Source of the DNA: Corynebacterium sputi DSM 45148
GTDB lineage: Bacteria > Actinomycetota > Actinomycetes > Mycobacteriales > Mycobacteriaceae
Direction of reading: 5' to 3'
DNA: 64,000 bases
Assembly: GCF_000427865.1 (NCBI RefSeq)
Contig: NZ_ATYV01000008.1
Location: 1-64,000, forward strand
Part shown: one piece after another, positions 38,545-47,325 of the stretch
How the letters are laid out: each line of letters begins with the position of its first letter
Numbering within the stretch: position 1 is the first letter of the stretch
The notes under the pieces: model-generated
What the model was told of the DNA's origin: nothing
The model's database searches: none
The model's input: only the letters and a program-made list of their open reading frames with translations
Translations under genes and position numbers: made by a program

Positions 38545-38664
38545 GTGCGCTTATTCTCCGGCCCCACCCTTTCCCCTCCGGGGTCATCCGAGCCGATTCT
38601 GCGACTCCGGCGAGGACCTCATCCAACGCAGGAAAGGTCTTAGCCTGGCTTGGCCGGGCATCGC

Positions 38665-39093
38665 TTAGTATCGATCCGGCTCCGACCCCAGCTCGAACGC
38701 GCGACCGGAGACCTCCTTCGGGGTGATCTCGACGTAGTTGTACTTCAAGGTCGGCAGCCACGGTCGCAACGGCAAGTCGTCAGCGGCCTCAATCTCCTTA
38801 GTAGAACTCAACGCACGGGCGGTGCCCTTGATGATCACCGACCACGCAGTCTGAGCTTCTTGGTCCACATGATCTGCCTCGAAGAGAACATCCGCATTGA
38901 GGGCAAGGCTAAACAGCTTCGTGCCTTCAGCAGTGCGGAAATATACCTTGCCTTCATGCGCCACGTAGTTCAGCGGGAAGAGGTCCATGTCATCTTTGCG
39001 GCGCACCACAACGCGCCCAAATGACTGAGTGTCCAGCAACTCGAAGCACTCGTCGTTGCTGAGAATTTTCACGGGGTTATGCGATTGGCTCAT
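38665..39093 (-). CDS. pyridoxamine 5'-phosphate oxidase-like FMN protein
   Basis: 142 residues. SFGRVVVRRKDDMDLFPLNYV, VYFRTAEGTKLFSLALN and WSVIIKGTARAL are the split-barrel flavin (or haem) binding pattern of small PNPOx-like proteins. ATG at 39093; upstream codons to 39138 are less family-like. GGAGG is only one base from this ATG, so the start is uncertain. Monocistronic. Function probably an FMN- or F420-dependent reductase. Confidence 0.8.
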   Translation of the reverse strand: MSQSHNPVKILSNDECFELLDTQSFGRVVVRRKDDMDLFPLNYVAHEGKVYFRTAEGTKLFSLALNADVLFEADHVDQEAQTAWSVIIKGTARALSSTKEIEAADDLPLRPWLPTLKYNYVEITPKEVSGRAFELGSEPDRY

Positions 39094-39181
39094 ACCTCCA
39101 GTGTCCCAGTTCTCATACGGAGTGTCACCGGAATCCACCCCCGACAGAGCCCACGAAAACGGTGTTGTTCACCACCACCGT

Positions 39182-40036
39182 CTACAGCGGCTGACACGTC
39201 GGACAGGCGTAGGTCTTCCTCCCGGCGAGATCGAACAGTGTGACTGGAGTTCCGCAGATATGACACGGCTGGCCAGTGCGGCGGTAGACGTAGACTTCGC
39301 CGCCGTGGTCGTCGGCACGCGGTTCGCGGTTCATCGCCTCGGGAGTGTGGTCGGCGCGGACGGTGTCGATGCGGCCAATGCGCACGCCGTCTCGCATGAG
39401 GTCGACCATGTCCGCGTAGATCTCGTCGAGCTGGTCGGCGGGCACCTCCTTCCCGGGAATCAGCGGATGCACACCTGCGCGGAACAGCGCCTCAGTGCGG
39501 TAAATGCTCCCGACTCCGGCATACAAAGACTGATCCATGAGCAGCGCTCCGATCGGCTTCGCCGACCGTCGGGTTTTCGCCAGCGTGGTCTGCAGTTTCT
39601 CGTGGTTCAGGCCCTCATCGGGTCTGATGGGATCAACCCCCAGCTTCCCGACGCTCTCATCCACATCCACCGGCCCAATCACCCGACACCACTGCGGTCC
39701 ACGAAGATCTGCAGCGACAGAACCATTGTCAATGCGCAGGCGAACCTGCCCGCGGGGTTCGTCGACCGGCTCGAATGTAAAAGTGCCGATCAGGCCCAGG
39801 TGAATGTGAATCGTATGAGGGGACGGGTTCTCCTGGATTCCGAAGTGAATAAACAGGTGCTTTCCCCACGCTTCCGCGTGATCAAAGGGGACCTCGTGGC
39901 CGTCGCCGTCGGATTTCAGGATCTCAGTGACCTCTGAAGTGAATCGGCCTTGCGGTGAACTGAGGTGCACCGGTGCCCCGCCGAAAGTCTCATTGAGTTC
40001 GGTGGCGAGTCGGTGAATCACGTGTCCTTCGGGCAT
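39182..40036 (-). CDS. Fpg/Nei family DNA glycosylase (Nei2-like)
   Basis: Removes oxidised bases from DNA and nicks the strand. 284 residues beginning MPEGHVIHRLA: Pro2 is the Schiff-base nucleophile and Glu3 the acid. GALLMDQSLYAGVGSIYRTEALF is the helix-two-turn-helix, and CHICGTPV with TYACPTCQ forms the zinc finger. The MPEGH rather than MPELPE start indicates the endonuclease VIII branch common in actinobacteria. ATG 40036 is fixed by the catalytic proline. It is divergent from the oxygenase gene. SVGKL in the protein is encoded by a dispersed-word copy. Confidence 0.93.
   Translation of the reverse strand: MPEGHVIHRLATELNETFGGAPVHLSSPQGRFTSEVTEILKSDGDGHEVPFDHAEAWGKHLFIHFGIQENPSPHTIHIHLGLIGTFTFEPVDEPRGQVRLRIDNGSVAADLRGPQWCRVIGPVDVDESVGKLGVDPIRPDEGLNHEKLQTTLAKTRRSAKPIGALLMDQSLYAGVGSIYRTEALFRAGVHPLIPGKEVPADQLDEIYADMVDLMRDGVRIGRIDTVRADHTPEAMNREPRADDHGGEVYVYRRTGQPCHICGTPVTLFDLAGRKTYACPTCQPL
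39645..39655 (+). repeat. dispersed word GCTTCCCGACG
   Basis: Antisense in the Fpg/Nei gene (Val-Gly-Lys); tail CTCTCATCCACATCC. Confidence 0.85.
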
Positions 40037-40162
40037 GGGTGACAGCCTAGTTCCGCCGGTGGCGCAGCATTCACAGGCATTCCCTGACGATGAAACAGCA
40101 ATGAAACGGACGCTCCCTAGATTCAATGACAGAGAAGAAAAACCGTCTGAGGAGCCATTTGT

Positions 40163-41227
40163 ATGTCAGAGTTTCACGTGCCCATCATCGACATTTCCCC
40201 GTATATCTCCGGAGTGGGAAGTGCGGATGAGAAGCAGGACGTCGCGAAGCAGATTGATAACGCAGCACGCGAGGTCGGATTCATCCAACTCACTGGGCAC
40301 GGCATCACCGATGAGACGATCGCTGGTCTCGAGAATGCTCTCGACGCCTTCTTCCTGCGCGAACTGGAGCTGAAGAAGCGCGTCAGCACTCCCCCGGAGA
40401 TCAATCGCGGATACTCCCCGCCGAAGTCAGAGCGGCTGAGTCTGTCTCTTGGCGTCGAGTCAGCGACCGGAATGAACGACTTTTTCGAAGCCTTCAACAT
40501 CGGTACCCAAGCCTCCGACTTCACCGACCTTGACCTCTCGGAGGCGGATTATCCCGAAAACGTCTGGCCAGACACCGGCGAAAAGGGCATGGAGAAATTC
40601 CGTGCCGACCTGGAAACATACTTCTCCGCAGCCCAATCCGTGGCACGAACGCTGACCATCGCTTTCGAAGATGCGCTACAGGTCAAACGAGGCACGATCA
40701 CCGGCCTCACCGACCACTCGATCGACGTGGTCCGCACGATCAATTACGCCCTGGACCCGGGTCAGAAGGTTGAACTCGATGGGGAATTGACCGGCATGGG
40801 CGAGCACACCGACTACGGAATTGTCACTGTGCTGTGGGCTGATCGGGTCGCTGGGCTGCAAGTGCTGGGCACCGATGGTTCCTGGAATGACGTCCTCCCT
40901 GAACCCGGCGCGCTACTGGTCAATCTCGGTGACGTCACTGCCCGCCTCACCAATGACCAATGGCGTTCCACCTTGCACCGGGTCCGCCCGCCAGTGGTCG
41001 ATGGAACGATTCGTCGGCGTCGGTCGGTGGCGTTTTTCCACGACGGCAACGTCGACGCCGTAGTCGGACCCCTGCCGAACATGGTCGACGAGGATCATCC
41101 GGCGGTCTACGAGCCAATGACTGTCGGCGAGCACATCGCACGGAAACTCTCCGGCTCTCGCAGCCTCACTCTCAATGATTCCGACACTGGCCGTGAAGCC
41201 GAACGAGTCCTCAACTCAGTCCGTTAG
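40163..41227 (+). CDS. 2-oxoglutarate/Fe(II)-dependent oxygenase (isopenicillin N synthase-like)
   Basis: 354 residues. N-terminal VPIIDISPYISG and REVGFIQLTGHGI; the iron ligands are the His and Asp of GEHTDYGIVTVLW and the His of STLHRVRPP; the arginine that binds 2-oxoglutarate is in RRRSVAFFHDGN. The set is complete. ATG at 40163 has GAGGAG about 8 bases upstream. The substrate is unknown. A decayed relative (its N-terminus only) is found 5 kb upstream, so this family was once duplicated here. It ends at the first of the two ~200-bp repeats. Confidence 0.9.
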   Translation: MSEFHVPIIDISPYISGVGSADEKQDVAKQIDNAAREVGFIQLTGHGITDETIAGLENALDAFFLRELELKKRVSTPPEINRGYSPPKSERLSLSLGVESATGMNDFFEAFNIGTQASDFTDLDLSEADYPENVWPDTGEKGMEKFRADLETYFSAAQSVARTLTIAFEDALQVKRGTITGLTDHSIDVVRTINYALDPGQKVELDGELTGMGEHTDYGIVTVLWADRVAGLQVLGTDGSWNDVLPEPGALLVNLGDVTARLTNDQWRSTLHRVRPPVVDGTIRRRRSVAFFHDGNVDAVVGPLPNMVDEDHPAVYEPMTVGEHIARKLSGSRSLTLNDSDTGREAERVLNSVR

Positions 41228-41242
41228 CAACTGCTGATGCCC

Positions 41243-41440
41243 AGGCGCCCGAGTGAACCGAGTTTCCTTTGGTTCTCTCGGGCGTTTTCACGGTGCCATG
41301 GCATGTCGGTGAGCCAGCATTTTCGTCACGTGACGTAAAGGTGCAGGTCAGTCCGGCACTGAGAACCCCGCTCAGTGGCAGCGACAACCTCGGAGAGTGG
41401 CACTTTTGGACCGAAAAGGCCGTGAAATTGCCACTGAGCG
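41243..41440 (+). repeat. ~200-bp intergenic repeat, copy 1
   Basis: Modules in order: hairpin CGCCCGAG...CTCGGGCG then TTTT; palindrome CGTCACGTGACG at 41324; GTGCAGG; then CAGTGGCAG, GAGTGGCACTTTT and TTGCCACT, which can pair with one another. Copy 2, inverted at 54066-54265, has the same modules with the same 39-base distance between hairpin and palindrome. The copies enclose a 12.6-kb catabolic island. Further TGCCACTCAGCG pairing material extends here to 41466. Confidence 0.8.
41246..41288 (+). terminator. terminator-like hairpin of repeat copy 1
   Basis: CGCCCGAG (41246-41253) pairs with CTCGGGCG (41277-41284), with ACC/GGT inside, followed by TTTT. It is 18 bases past the oxygenase stop. 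Confidence 0.75.
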
Positions 41441-41517
41441 AGGAACTCACTGCCACTCAGCGAGGGTCTGAATCCGCGGGCGGCTGGAAGTGACGGGATC
41501 AGCCAGTTCCGAGCCGT

Positions 41518-42858
41518 TCAGACCAGGGCTGACTGGCGGGTCCGGAGCATGTCGTTCAGCCTGGCGGCTAATTCCCGGGAATCCGCCGTCAGCAGCTCAT
41601 AGTCGCGAACGACCCAGGTGCCGGCGACCATGACGTCGCGGGGCCGGCGCCCCGGATTGGACCACAATAGGCCGAGGACAGGGTCATGAACTCCGGCGTC
41701 AGGGGCATCACTGACATCCCAGACACACAGATCCGCGGCAGAGCCCTCGGTGAGCGAGCCCAACTCCGGGCGGCCGAGTCCAATCGCTGAGCCTCGGGTC
41801 GCCATATCGATGACGGTGTTCGCGGCCAGTGAGCCTCCAGCGATGGGGGAAATTTGCATGGCAAGGCGGGCGTCCGAAAGCAGGTGTCCTCCATCATTGC
41901 TGCCGCCACCGGAGGTGCCCAACCCAACGGTGACCCCGGCCTCGAGGAGCTTGGCGACAGGGGCGATCCCCCATCCCATGGGAATGTCGCATCCTGGGGC
42001 ATGGGTAGCGGTGACTCCGGACGCGGCGAGCACAGCGATTTCCTCATCGGTGACGTCGCACAAATGCGCCAGCGTCACGCCAGACTCTAGCCAGCCCCAC
42101 TCCTGAAGGAGCTCCAGTGGCCGGCGGCCATATTTCTCCTGAGCGATGTGTACGTCGACCTGCTCATTGGACTGGGCTCGGCGGCGCAGGCCCAGGTCAC
42201 GGGCAACGTCGGTAAGTGCGTGGAAGGTTTCCGGCCCGTCGGCGTGGACTCCCGATGGGCCCACTGCCAACTGCACCATCCCGTCTGCGGACACACCGCG
42301 GAGGCAACGGGCATCGCGGCGGGTCGCATCGCCGATGAGAGCGCTGTGAATAGCGCGGATCGAGTCTGCAGCAATGGCAGGGTCGTCGCCTGCGGTTCCG
42401 CGCACAAACACCAACCGCCCCCCGACGTCCCTAGCCGCCGCACCCGTTGCCTCCGCCATGGACACCGGATCCACACCGGCGGGCCAGGTCAGGTGATGGT
42501 CTGCGACAGTCGTCACTCCGAACAGCAGAGACTCCGCCATCCCGACCGACGCAGCAGCATGGCCCAGTTCTGGGTCTACCGCATAGGACCGGTAAGCCTC
42601 GGCCATCACCGTCAGCCACTCACGCATTGGACGAAAGCGACTACCCGGCAAGGTTCGAAAGGCCGACTGCAACAGGTGGTGATGCGCATTGACCAGGCCT
42701 GGGGTAATCACGCAGCCGGAGACATCCACACTCCCAGTGATGTCCCGAGTGGGGGCGGAGGTGATGGCGCCGTGGGCGTCGATAAGCACGTCTGTTGCCT
42801 GCGGGTCTCCCGCACCGACCACCGCCACCGCACCAGTGAGAGCAGTTACGGCGCTCAT
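41518..42858 (-). CDS. aminohydrolase resembling 8-oxoguanine deaminase
   Basis: 446 residues of the amidohydrolase superfamily. PGLVNAHHHLLQSAF provides the HxH metal pair, TTVADHHLTWPAGVDP is close to 8-oxoguanine deaminase, and VDVHIAQEKYG and LAHLCDVT carry the other His residues. The segment that normally supplies the strand-8 Asp (GLGVDGSASND in deaminases) reads GLGTSGGGSNDGG here, so that Asp is replaced or displaced; activity on the usual substrate is doubtful. ATG overlaps the upstream reductase stop (ATGA). Confidence 0.82.
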   Translation of the reverse strand: MSAVTALTGAVAVVGAGDPQATDVLIDAHGAITSAPTRDITGSVDVSGCVITPGLVNAHHHLLQSAFRTLPGSRFRPMREWLTVMAEAYRSYAVDPELGHAAASVGMAESLLFGVTTVADHHLTWPAGVDPVSMAEATGAAARDVGGRLVFVRGTAGDDPAIAADSIRAIHSALIGDATRRDARCLRGVSADGMVQLAVGPSGVHADGPETFHALTDVARDLGLRRRAQSNEQVDVHIAQEKYGRRPLELLQEWGWLESGVTLAHLCDVTDEEIAVLAASGVTATHAPGCDIPMGWGIAPVAKLLEAGVTVGLGTSGGGSNDGGHLLSDARLAMQISPIAGGSLAANTVIDMATRGSAIGLGRPELGSLTEGSAADLCVWDVSDAPDAGVHDPVLGLLWSNPGRRPRDVMVAGTWVVRDYELLTADSRELAARLNDMLRTRQSALV

Positions 42859-43934
42859 AGGTCCAGAACCAGACGGCCGCTGCTGCACCGAGAGACGCAG
42901 ATCATCATGGACTCATTCTCAGAGCGCTCCTCTGGCGTGAGAACGGTATCGCGGTGCTCGATTTCACCGGAGACCACTCCCACCTCACACGTGCCGCACA
43001 TACCTTCCCGGCACGATGACGCCAGCAGCATTCCCCGCTCCTCTAGGGAATCCAAGACGGACTGATCGCCTGGAACGGCCACCGTGTCACCAGACGAGGC
43101 GATGGTCACTTCGAAGGGAGTGTCGCCCTCGCCGGTCGGGCGAACCGGGGCGCTGAACTGCTCGGTGAACACGTCCACCGCTGGCTGCGGATCCACCGCC
43201 ATGCGCACTGACATCGCCATCGCCCCTGGTCCGCAGACGTACACCGCGGTACCTCGAGGCTGATTGGCCAGAGCACTGACAAAGTCGATGCGCCCATGGT
43301 CACCGCTGGTGTGGATGCGGACCCGGTCACCCCAGGTGTGCTGCAGGTCGTCGAAGTACGGCATCTCCCCCTCCGTCCTGGCCAGGCACAGTAGGGTCCA
43401 CGGGCGACCGGTGCGCTCTGCCTGGGCGATCAGCGGGAGGATCGGCGTGATGCCAATGCCACCGGCGATAAACACATAATTCAGTGCACGTTGCAGGGCG
43501 AAGTGGTTGCGCGGCTGCCCAATACGCACCAGCGCGCCCGGGTCGAAGGTCTGATGGATGCGTTCGGAGCCGCCCCGGCCTCCCCGGTTGATCGAGGTGC
43601 GGTCCACAGCAATGGTGAAACTGGACAGGTCCGCAGGGTCAGAGCACAGGGAGTACTGGCGGATCAGGGAGTCGATGTGTGCGGGGGCTGCGGCGGAATC
43701 GTCACCCCAGCAGCGTTTGCCGGGGATGGCGCACTCGGGGATCTGGACATCAATGTGCGAACCGGGAGTCCACGCAGGAAGAGGTGAACCATCCGGGGAT
43801 TCGAAGCGGAACTCATCCACCCAATCAGTGAGATGCCGGCGCGAGGCGATGGTGACTGTGGTCCACCCATCGTCGATAACGGGGGCGGCGGGAGACGTAA
43901 CAGAGGCGGCGAGAGCGGCAGGGGCGGCGTTCAT
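42855..43934 (-). CDS. phthalate-dioxygenase-reductase-type electron transfer protein
   Basis: 359 residues: flavin domain (PGSHIDVQIPE, IRQYSLCSDP), NAD domain (VFIAGGIGITPILPLIAQAE, VYVCGPGAMA) and a C-terminal plant-type [2Fe-2S] domain with cysteines in SSCREGMCGTCEVGVV and MMICVSRC. Such proteins feed electrons to Rieske oxygenases. No oxygenase gene is next to it; the nearest is at 58.2-59.4 kb beside its own reductase. It is coupled to the deaminase-like gene and divergent from the long island operon. An insertion (ECAIPGKRCWGDDS) in the first domain is unusual. Confidence 0.9.
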   Translation of the reverse strand: MNAAPAALAASVTSPAAPVIDDGWTTVTIASRRHLTDWVDEFRFESPDGSPLPAWTPGSHIDVQIPECAIPGKRCWGDDSAAAPAHIDSLIRQYSLCSDPADLSSFTIAVDRTSINRGGRGGSERIHQTFDPGALVRIGQPRNHFALQRALNYVFIAGGIGITPILPLIAQAERTGRPWTLLCLARTEGEMPYFDDLQHTWGDRVRIHTSGDHGRIDFVSALANQPRGTAVYVCGPGAMAMSVRMAVDPQPAVDVFTEQFSAPVRPTGEGDTPFEVTIASSGDTVAVPGDQSVLDSLEERGMLLASSCREGMCGTCEVGVVSGEIEHRDTVLTPEERSENESMMICVSRCSSGRLVLDL

Positions 43935-44354
43935 CGAAGGACTCGATTCCTTAATAGACCTTGTGCAGAAGTACTCCCCGGCCCGGCTCGTACGAGACTC
44001 ACTCTAACGGTGGAAACCACCGTCGATCAATGGCTCGAACCGGTGCAACTCGGGATTTCTAGTCGGGAAGCACGGAATTACCGCAGGTCACACACTCACG
44101 TAACCGTCGTGAAACTCCGTTTAACGCAAACGGTGCCATTGCGGCACGAATCCGACCACAAGGTCACGGACGTTATCCGCCGCCGAAACAGGGGCGAAAT
44201 AACCCCTCCATACCTTGATAAATGCAAGACACACCGCCGCGGTGCACGACCGCGGGTGACGTGGATTCCCCTGGCCCGGTTTCATCCGCGTTTCCCCAAC
44301 AGAGCACGCCTGCACACCGCAGCCGGTCCTTGCATGTACCTCAAGGAGGATTCA
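43935..44354. other. divergent promoter region of the island
   Basis: 420 bases with no credible gene, between the two divergent transcription units of the island. It contains AACCGTCGTGAAAC, AGGGGCGAAATAACCCCT (near-palindrome about 44196) and a near copy of the dispersed word (AGTCGGGAAGC, 44061-44071). A frame open through here continues into the downstream gene but does not look coding. Confidence 0.45.
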
Positions 44355-45581
44355 ATGCAGGCAGAACAGCCACCGCTACCTGGGATCGTAGGGATTTCGC
44401 TTCCCGACGCCTCCCTCCACGACATCACCTTCACCCACGGCACAGTCACCTCCGTGGAGCCTCACGACGACTCCCTGGTGGATGACCGAATCATGGAGGG
44501 ATGGGCCGACCTGCGCGGATATACCGCGTTCCCGGCCGCCGCGGACCCCCACGCGCACTTAGACAAGGCTCTGTCCTGGGACCTGATTAACCCGCCGGTT
44601 GGGGATCTGCCCGGCGCGGTGTCCGCCTGGCATGAAGCTTCCGTGGGGTTCACCGAGGACGACATTCTGTCCCGGGCCCGCGATGCAGCGCAGTTGATGC
44701 TGGGCTTTGGCACAACTGCGGTGCGCACACACGTCGACATCTACGCAGAGCCGGACCCTCAGCGCGGAATTCGCGCTATCGACCGACTGCGAGATGAGTT
44801 GGACGGGATCATGACGCTGCAGATCGTGGCGTTGATTCCCCCGTCTGTTCTGCCGGCGGATGTCATGCGGTTGGCCGCTGACGCTATTGCCGCAGGTGCA
44901 GACCTCATCGGAGGTGCCCCGCACCTGGCGGCCGACCCGGTGGCGCAGACTGATGCACTCATGGATGCCGCCGAGCATCTCCTCGCCGGCACTGACCTAC
45001 ACATCGACGAGTTCCTCGGCGACGGCGTCCAGACTATCCACCGATACGCGGAACGGGTCACCTGCCGAGCGTCGGATCTGGACCGGGCTGCGGGGCATTG
45101 CTGCCGCTTCTCCGAGATGTCAGGAGATGAGCTCCAGGACCTGTCTGAGCATCTCCGCGAGGCCGGCATCCCGGTTATCGCACTGCCCGCCACGAACCTG
45201 TACCTGCAGGCAAGCACTGGTCGCGCTATCGCCCCGCTATCGGACCTCGCCTCGCACGGGGTGCAGGTTGCAGCCGGCGGCGACAACATTCGCGACCCTT
45301 TCAACCCCACCGGACGCGGAGATGCCTTGGAGACGGCAGCACTTCTTGTCACCGCTGCCCACCAAAGTCCCGCCGAAGCGCTGCGACTGGTCACCGACCA
45401 TTCCCGCACCGTCATGAAACTCCAACCTGCCGGCCCCACCCCGGGAGCCCGCGCCGACCTGCTCTGTGTTCGCGGCTCTGGCCGATCCGTCGCCAATCTC
45501 GTTGCTGCTGCTCCCGCAGACCGGACCGTGATCTCGAACGGGCACATCGTGTCCGAGACCCGCACCATCACCCTCACTTAG
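44355..45581 (+). CDS. amidohydrolase, cytosine deaminase-like
   Basis: 408 residues. PAAADPHAHLDKALSWDL is the HxHxDK opening of the cytosine deaminase/AtzC group, VRTHVDIYAEPD the next ligand region, DLHIDEFLGDG the HxDE pair and VAAGGDNIRDPFNP the strand-8 Asp. The His expected after HxDE is less clear (VTCRASDLDRAAGHCC). ATG at 44355 has AGGAGGA six bases upstream; the longer open frame is rejected. First gene of an eight-gene plus-strand operon reaching 52877. SLPDAS is encoded by a dispersed-word copy. Confidence 0.85.
   Translation: MQAEQPPLPGIVGISLPDASLHDITFTHGTVTSVEPHDDSLVDDRIMEGWADLRGYTAFPAAADPHAHLDKALSWDLINPPVGDLPGAVSAWHEASVGFTEDDILSRARDAAQLMLGFGTTAVRTHVDIYAEPDPQRGIRAIDRLRDELDGIMTLQIVALIPPSVLPADVMRLAADAIAAGADLIGGAPHLAADPVAQTDALMDAAEHLLAGTDLHIDEFLGDGVQTIHRYAERVTCRASDLDRAAGHCCRFSEMSGDELQDLSEHLREAGIPVIALPATNLYLQASTGRAIAPLSDLASHGVQVAAGGDNIRDPFNPTGRGDALETAALLVTAAHQSPAEALRLVTDHSRTVMKLQPAGPTPGARADLLCVRGSGRSVANLVAAAPADRTVISNGHIVSETRTITLT
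44399..44409 (+). repeat. dispersed word GCTTCCCGACG
   Basis: Sense in the first island amidohydrolase (Leu-Pro-Asp); tail CCTCCCTCCACGACATCACC. Confidence 0.85.
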
Positions 45582-45589
45582 GAGAGACC

Positions 45590-46345
45590 ATGTCAGCACC
45601 TACAACTTCAGTCGGGACGATGGTGTCTTTCACCGACGCCGGAGTCACCTTCCCTGGAGGCACAACTGCCCTGCAGCACGTGAGTTTCGACGTGGACAAG
45701 GGTGAATTCATCAGCGTTGTCGGCCCGTCCGGCTGCGGCAAGTCCACCCTGCTTCGTCTGGCCTCTGCCCTGGAAAACGTCACCGAAGGATCGATGACAA
45801 CCTCCACCGACCGCATTGCCTACGTTTTCCAGGACGCCACTCTCCTTCCGTGGCGAACGGTTCGGGAGAACGTGATGCTCCTCGGCGAACTCGACCACAT
45901 GCCCAAGGCCGAGCGCGAGCGCCGCTGCTCCGAGTCCCTCGAGGCGGTTGGGCTGGCCGGCTTCGAAGACCACCTGCCCCACCAACTCTCCGGCGGCATG
46001 AAAATGCGCGTCTCCCTCGCGAGGGCCCTGACCCTCGAGCCGGAACTGTTCCTCTTCGACGAGCCGTTCGCCGCGCTCGACGAAATCACCCGTGAGCGTC
46101 TCGGCGTCGAACTAACTGCCCTGTTCGCGGAGAGAAAGTTCTCCGGCCTCTTCATTACCCACTCGGTCAGTGAAGCGGTCTACATCTCCACCAAGGTCGT
46201 GGTGATGTCCGGTCGCCCCGGCACGATCGTCGACGAAGTCGAGGTCCCCTTCGCTTTCCCGCGCGATCCCGGCCTGCGTTTCACCCCAGAATTCGTGGAA
46301 ATCGCCGAACGCGTTTCCCTCGCCCTCCAGGAGGCACACTCATGA
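45590..46345 (+). CDS. NitT/TauT-type ABC transporter ATPase
   Basis: 251 residues: Walker A GPSGCGKSTLLRLAS, Q-loop YVFQDATLLPWRTVRENV (the LLPWRTV pattern is typical of nitrate, sulfonate, taurine and pyrimidine importers), signature LSGGMKMRVSLARAL, Walker B LFLFDEPFAALDEITRE and H-switch FITHSVSEAVY. Starts 8 bases after the amidohydrolase; overlaps the permease by four bases. Confidence 0.93.
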   Translation: MSAPTTSVGTMVSFTDAGVTFPGGTTALQHVSFDVDKGEFISVVGPSGCGKSTLLRLASALENVTEGSMTTSTDRIAYVFQDATLLPWRTVRENVMLLGELDHMPKAERERRCSESLEAVGLAGFEDHLPHQLSGGMKMRVSLARALTLEPELFLFDEPFAALDEITRERLGVELTALFAERKFSGLFITHSVSEAVYISTKVVVMSGRPGTIVDEVEVPFAFPRDPGLRFTPEFVEIAERVSLALQEAHS

Positions 46346-47265
46346 GCACGCCCACCAAAACCCCCTCGCTTCCCGACGCCAATACCCACGACCCCGAGCC
46401 CCTGACTGGGACTGGAACTGGGGAGACGGGGGCGTCGTTAAGCACGTCTTTGAGCTCGAAGCCCACCGAGGAGCCGAAGACCACGAAGGTCGGAAACTTC
46501 GACCTCGGCGGCATCGTCCTGCCGCTGGGAGTGTTCGCCGGAGTCATCGCTGCCTGGTATTTCGTCAGTTACGTGCTGCTCGATGATGCCCGCCGGTTCC
46601 TCATGCCCCCGCCGCACGTCGTCATCGTTGATGGCCTGCTCGGATCCGCCGTCCCTGACATGTGGGCCGCCCTCGGCCGCACCACCGGCATCGCGCTGAC
46701 CGGCCTGTTCATCGCCAGCGTGATCGGCATCGGCTGGGCAATCCTCATGTCGATGTCAAAGAACGCCGAGACTGCCCTGTTCCCCTACGCGGTGTTCCTG
46801 CAGTGTATTCCGATCCTCGCCCTGGTCCCGTTGGTTGGCTTCTGGTTTGGCTTCGGCTTCTCTGCCCGCGTTTTCGTCTGTGTGCTGATCGCGCTGTTCC
46901 CGCTGGTGTCCAACACCCTGTTCGGACTGAAGTCCGTGGAGCCGGGCATGCGTGACTTGTTCGCGCTGCAGAAGCCGTCGCGTTTTACCGTGCTGCGCAA
47001 GTTGGAACTGCCCGCCGCGATGCCGTCGATCTTTGTCGGTCTGCGTACCTCCGCTGGTCTGGCCGTGGTCGGTGCAATCGTCGGTGACTTCTTCTTCCGC
47101 CAGGGCACCCCGGGCATCGGCATGTTGCTAGATAACTACCGATCCCGCCTGCAGTCGCCCGAACTGTTCGCCGCCATCGTGCTGGCCTCGTTGCTCGGTG
47201 TCGTTGTGTTCCTGTTCTTCGGCTGGCTCGGTAACCGGGTCGTCGGCAAGTGGTACGGCAAGTAG
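46342..47265 (+). CDS. NitT/TauT-type ABC transporter permease
   Basis: 307 residues. A Pro/Thr-rich cytoplasmic N-terminus of ~55 residues, then about six membrane segments. The coupling region reads FGLKSVEPGMRDLFALQKPSRFTVLRKLELPAAMPSIFVGLR, matching the EAA motif of this family. Two dispersed-word copies lie in the variable N-terminus (46368 and 46433). Confidence 0.92.
   Translation: MSTPTKTPSLPDANTHDPEPLTGTGTGETGASLSTSLSSKPTEEPKTTKVGNFDLGGIVLPLGVFAGVIAAWYFVSYVLLDDARRFLMPPPHVVIVDGLLGSAVPDMWAALGRTTGIALTGLFIASVIGIGWAILMSMSKNAETALFPYAVFLQCIPILALVPLVGFWFGFGFSARVFVCVLIALFPLVSNTLFGLKSVEPGMRDLFALQKPSRFTVLRKLELPAAMPSIFVGLRTSAGLAVVGAIVGDFFFRQGTPGIGMLLDNYRSRLQSPELFAAIVLASLLGVVVFLFFGWLGNRVVGKWYGK
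46368..46378 (+). repeat. dispersed word GCTTCCCGACG
   Basis: Sense in the island permease N-terminus (Leu-Pro-Asp); tail CCAATACCCACGACC. Confidence 0.8.
46433..46443 (-). repeat. dispersed word variant GCTTAACGACG
   Basis: In the same permease, 55 bases on and opposite in direction; read in a different codon phase (Ser-Leu-Ser); tail CCCCCGTCTCCCC. Confidence 0.6.
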
Positions 47266-47325
47266 TCCGTAGCGCCTTCGTTCACTGCTTTACCCCTTAA
47301 CTCACATACCCCAGGAGAGCCCATC

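Noticed and set aside
43833..44354. N-terminal extension (174 codons) of the first island amidohydrolase
   Set aside because: Overlaps the divergent reductase, lacks domain similarity, and a strong ribosome site precedes ATG 44355.
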